NCBI GenBank assembly: GCA_021796905.1
Contig: JAKABK010000051.1
Location: forward strand, 1-8,646
Reading direction: 5' to 3'
From: Actinomycetes bacterium
Lineage (GTDB): Bacteria; Actinomycetota; Acidimicrobiia; Acidimicrobiales; Palsa-688
Length of the DNA: 8,646 nucleotides
This document shows, one piece after another, positions 6,661 to 8,646 of this stretch. The translations under genes and the position numbers were made by a program. How positions within the stretch are numbered: position 1 is the first letter of the stretch; each line of letters begins with the position of its first letter. The notes below the pieces were generated by a model. It worked only from the letters and a program-made list of their open reading frames with translations. It had not been told where the DNA came from and searched no databases.

Positions 6661-7082
6661 TGGCACGCAACAACGACCGCGACCGCGGGAAGCGCACCGT
6701 CAAGGACAACCGCCCTCGGGGGAAGAAGAAGGTCTGCATCTTCTGCAAGGAACGGACGGTGTGGGTGGACTACAAGGACGTCAACCTGCTCCGCCGGTTC
6801 ATGAGCGACCGCGGCAAGATCCGTGCCCGTCGGGTCACCGGCAACTGCGCTCAACACCAGCGCGACGTGCAGGTCGCGATCAAGACCGCCCGAGAGGTAG
6901 CGCTCTTGCCCTACGCCCAGCGCACGGTCAGTGAACGCGGTCCGGGGCGGGGAGCGCGCAGCGGTCGGCGTGACGACAGGAACCAGGGTCCCGCGTCTCC
7001 GGCGGGGGAGGACTCGCCTGCCGCGGAGGACCCCGTAGTCGACGAGCCCCTCACCCACGACGCCGAGGAGGTCGGCGCATGA
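6660..7082 (+). CDS. rpsR: 30S ribosomal protein S18 with long acidic C-terminal tail
   Basis: S18 partners S6 in the 30S platform. Residues 1-90 are a standard S18: basic N-terminus, [29 protein letters not shown] and [15 protein letters not shown], then [14 protein letters not shown]. Cys26, Cys29, Cys63 and His66 make a plausible zinc site, so this is the zinc-binding (C+) form. The protein is 140 residues, whereas S18 is normally about 75-90; residues 91-140 form an extra tail that is first Arg/Gly-rich and then acidic and Pro/Ala-rich. The reading frame is intact and the tail contains the ribosome site of rplI (GAGGAGG, 7065-7071). The ATG overlaps the ssb stop by one base, and the stop overlaps the rplI ATG as ATGA. 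Confidence 0.96.
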   Translation: MARNNDRDRGKRTVKDNRPRGKKKVCIFCKERTVWVDYKDVNLLRRFMSDRGKIRARRVTGNCAQHQRDVQVAIKTAREVALLPYAQRTVSERGPGRGARSGRRDDRNQGPASPAGEDSPAAEDPVVDEPLTHDAEEVGA

Positions 7083-7528
7083 CCAGGGTGGTGTTGCGCT
7101 CCGACCACGACCTGCTCGGCAAGCGCGGCGACATCATCGAGGTCTCGGATGGGTACGCCCGCAACTACCTGCTCCCCAAGGGCCTGGCCATCGTCGCGAC
7201 CGACGGGGTCACCGCCCAGGCCCGGGCGATGCGCCGTGCGCGTGACTCGAGGGACGCCCGCGACAGGGAGGCGGCCGAGACCGTGGCCCGAAAGCTCGTC
7301 GCGATGGTCATCCGGGTCCCCGCAAAGGCGGGTTCGGGCGGAAAGCTGTTCGGATCGGTCACCGCCGGCGACATCGTCGATGCCATCGCCGCGCAAACCG
7401 AGGTCCAGCTCGACCGACGCAGGATGCGCCTTCCCGAGCCGATCAAGACCCTCGGCACTCACGAGGTGCCGGTCAAGCTGCACGCCGATGTCGAGTTCCA
7501 GGTCACCGTGGACGTGGTCAAGGCCTGA
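7079..7528 (+). CDS. rplI: 50S ribosomal protein L9
   Basis: L9 binds 23S rRNA near the L1 stalk and extends from the ribosome surface; it affects reading-frame maintenance. The 149-residue length is typical. The N-terminal rRNA-binding domain is clear ([19 protein letters not shown], then [14 protein letters not shown], about residues 4-37), followed by the long connecting helix and a C-terminal domain with [35 protein letters not shown] and [16 protein letters not shown] strong GAGGAGG ends 7 bases before the ATG, inside the rpsR tail. The start overlaps the rpsR stop by 4 bases. It is the last gene of the operon, and a long hairpin follows 27 bases after the stop. Confidence 0.97.
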   Translation: MTRVVLRSDHDLLGKRGDIIEVSDGYARNYLLPKGLAIVATDGVTAQARAMRRARDSRDARDREAAETVARKLVAMVIRVPAKAGSGGKLFGSVTAGDIVDAIAAQTEVQLDRRRMRLPEPIKTLGTHEVPVKLHADVEFQVTVDVVKA

Positions 7529-7554
7529 TCCCGCCGGCGACAGACCACCGGGAG

Positions 7555-7592
7555 GGCCGCGGGTCACGACAGGGGATCAGTGACCCGCGGCC
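7555..7592. terminator. 13-bp perfect hairpin between converging rplI and dnaB
   Basis: GGCCGCGGGTCAC (7555-7567) and GTGACCCGCGGCC (7580-7592) are exact inverse complements with a 12-base loop. It sits between the 3' ends of two converging genes, so it can act on both strands. There is no T tract on either side, as in many high-GC terminators. Confidence 0.75.
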
Positions 7593-7614
7593 GGCTACAC
7601 CTGTCGGCTACACC
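7592..7614 (-). repeat. 10-bp direct repeat covering the dnaB stop codon
   Basis: CGGCTACACC occurs at 7592-7601 and again at 7605-7614, a 13-base period. The second copy contains the dnaB stop codon and its last codon; the first copy begins at the last base of the terminator hairpin. A short slippage duplication is the simplest reading. Confidence 0.7.
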
Positions 7615-8646
7615 CGGGCCATGTCGGCGAAGCGCGTGTAGTGGTCCAAGAAGGCGAGGCTCACCTTCCCGGTGGGTCCGTTGCGGTGCTTGGCGACGAT
7701 CACCTCGGCACTACCACGATCAGCGGAGTCGGGGTTGTACATCTCGTCCCGGTACAGGAACATCACCACGTCAGCGTCCTGCTCCAGGGACCCCGACTCC
7801 CTGAGGTCGGCGAGGATCGGTCGCTTGTCCGCCCGGGTCTCGAGGGTTCGTGACAGCTGGGACAGCGCCACGACGGGCACCTCGAGCTCTCGCGCGAGGA
7901 TCTTCAGCCCACGACTGATCTCGGAGACCTCGACCTGTCTGTTCTCCGCCGACGACCGACCGGTCATGAGCTGTAGGTAGTCCACGATGATCAGACCGAG
8001 ACCGGTCTCCCTGGCCTTCATGCGGCGCGCCTTCGCGCGGACCTCCATGACCGTCACGTTGGGGTTGTCGTCGACGAACAACGGTGCCTCGCCGAGACGT
8101 CCGATCGCGTTGCTGATCTTCGGCCAGTCCGACTCGTGGAGCTGCCCGTTGCGGATCCTGTTTCCGGGAACACGAGCCTCGGAGACCAGGAGCCTCTGGG
8201 TGATCTCCGAATGGCTCATCTCCAGCGAGAAGATCAGGGTCGGCACCCTGGCGACCATCGCGGCGTGTGAAGCGATCCCCAACGCGAACGCGGTGTTGTG
8301 GGTGGGGACCATCGACTCGCCGGCGAGGTACAGGTGGCTCTCCGAGTCGACGGTGATGCAACGGACCGCTACAGGAGCGACGGCGACTATCGACCGGACA
8401 GCTCTCCGACCGGGGTGGGCACCCCCATCGACGCCGTCGAGGACGAAACCCCACCCAGATGACACCGGCGAGACCACCCCGGGACGCCCGCCGAGCGAGC
8501 ACACCAGCTCCCGCACCTGCCGGGCGGGAGCCTCCCCGCAGAGGACCACCACCTCCCCCGATGCCCGCCCGTCGGCGGTGCCTCGCCGGCTGCGGACACC
8601 GTCGAGGACGCCTCGCAGCAGCACCCTGCGCTGTGCGATGGAGGAC
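7608..8646 (-). CDS. dnaB: replicative DNA helicase DnaB, 3' part, interrupted by an intein
   Basis: DnaB is the hexameric 5'-3' helicase at the replication fork. The last 228 residues (nt 7608-8294) are its RecA-like motor domain, beginning at the Thr of Walker A: TAFALGIA, then SLEMSHSEITQRLL (motif H1a), LIIVDYLQLM (Walker B), VVALSQLSR (H3), DLRESGSLEQDADVVMFLYRDE (H4, with arginine-finger region) and EVIVAKHRNGPTG. Upstream in the same frame is the C-terminal part of an intein (nt 8295-8646) that runs past the window, so the N-terminal DnaB domain, the Walker A glycines and lysine, and the intein N-terminus are not visible. The frame is open to the window edge; the GTG at 8624 is internal, not a start. 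The gene converges on rplI, whereas in M. tuberculosis dnaB points the same way as rplI. Function needs protein splicing. Confidence 0.95.
   Translation of the reverse strand, partial: SSIAQRRVLLRGVLDGVRSRRGTADGRASGEVVVLCGEAPARQVRELVCSLGGRPGVVSPVSSGWGFVLDGVDGGAHPGRRAVRSIVAVAPVAVRCITVDSESHLYLAGESMVPTHNTAFALGIASHAAMVARVPTLIFSLEMSHSEITQRLLVSEARVPGNRIRNGQLHESDWPKISNAIGRLGEAPLFVDDNPNVTVMEVRAKARRMKARETGLGLIIVDYLQLMTGRSSAENRQVEVSEISRGLKILARELEVPVVALSQLSRTLETRADKRPILADLRESGSLEQDADVVMFLYRDEMYNPDSADRGSAEVIVAKHRNGPTGKVSLAFLDHYTRFADMARV
8295..8646 (-). mobile_element. C-terminal part of a DnaB intein with degraded endonuclease motif
   Basis: Directly before the DnaB Walker A Thr stands a typical intein C-terminus: block F VRCITVDSESHLYLAGE and block G ending VPTHN, with Thr as first extein residue (nt 8294-8292). 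The insertion therefore falls between Lys and Thr of GKT, a known insertion site for DnaB inteins. About 70 residues further upstream is LLRGVLDGVR (around nt 8621-8592), followed by VRELVCSLGGRPGVV, which is the pattern after the second LAGLIDADG motif of homing endonuclease inteins. In that motif the second, catalytic Asp is Val and the following Gly is Arg, so nuclease activity looks lost, while the splicing residues His-Asn-Thr are intact. At least 117 intein residues are visible; the rest, including block A with its first Cys or Ser, lies beyond the window. Confidence 0.9.

Noticed and set aside
7608..8624. dnaB as a separate, shorter gene starting at GTG 8624
   Set aside because: The frame is open to the window edge with intein-like sequence before that GTG, and there is no ribosome site; it is an internal codon.

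Overview
The window reads as chromosomal, high-GC DNA from an actinobacterium. The order ino1 / padR / DUF5318 followed by rpsF-ssb-rpsR-rplI and an intein-carrying dnaB matches, from memory, the origin-proximal Rv0046c-Rv0058 block of Mycobacterium tuberculosis. The sequence differs from mycobacteria in several ways: panB sits between the DUF5318 gene and rpsF, dnaB is inverted, a CCA-adding enzyme lies next to the block, and PadR and S18 carry long C-terminal tails. This suggests a more distant actinobacterial lineage, possibly Acidimicrobiia; that placement is inference only.

Layout. 1-1184 (+): 3' part of the tRNA CCA-adding enzyme gene. 1181-1915 (-): a class I SAM-dependent methyltransferase whose stop codon overlaps the cca stop. 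1921-1975: two back-to-back perfect hairpins. 1978-3048 (-): ino1, inositol-3-phosphate synthase. 3045-3971 (-): a PadR-family repressor overlapping ino1 by ATGA, so padR-ino1 is an operon. 3972-4068: a divergent control region with a palindrome on the padR -10 box. 4069-4500 (+): a DUF5318 four-cysteine protein. 4630-5457 (+): panB. 5458-5812: a gene-free leader/promoter region. 5813-7528 (+): the tightly packed operon rpsF-ssb-rpsR-rplI. 7555-7592: a long hairpin between converging genes. 7608-8646 (-): the 3' part of dnaB, interrupted by the C-terminal part of an intein that runs off the window.

How the genes work together. The four-gene operon supplies two small-subunit proteins that bind next to each other on 16S rRNA (S6, S18), one large-subunit protein (L9) and the single-strand DNA-binding protein. 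DnaB is the replicative helicase, Cca matures tRNA 3' ends, Ino1 opens inositol synthesis (in Actinobacteria for phosphatidylinositol lipids and mycothiol), and PanB opens pantothenate/CoA synthesis. Most of the window is core housekeeping. The accessory element is the dnaB intein, inserted exactly within the Walker A lysine-threonine pair and with an apparently decayed endonuclease motif. I saw no tRNA, rRNA, insertion sequence, phage or CRISPR array.
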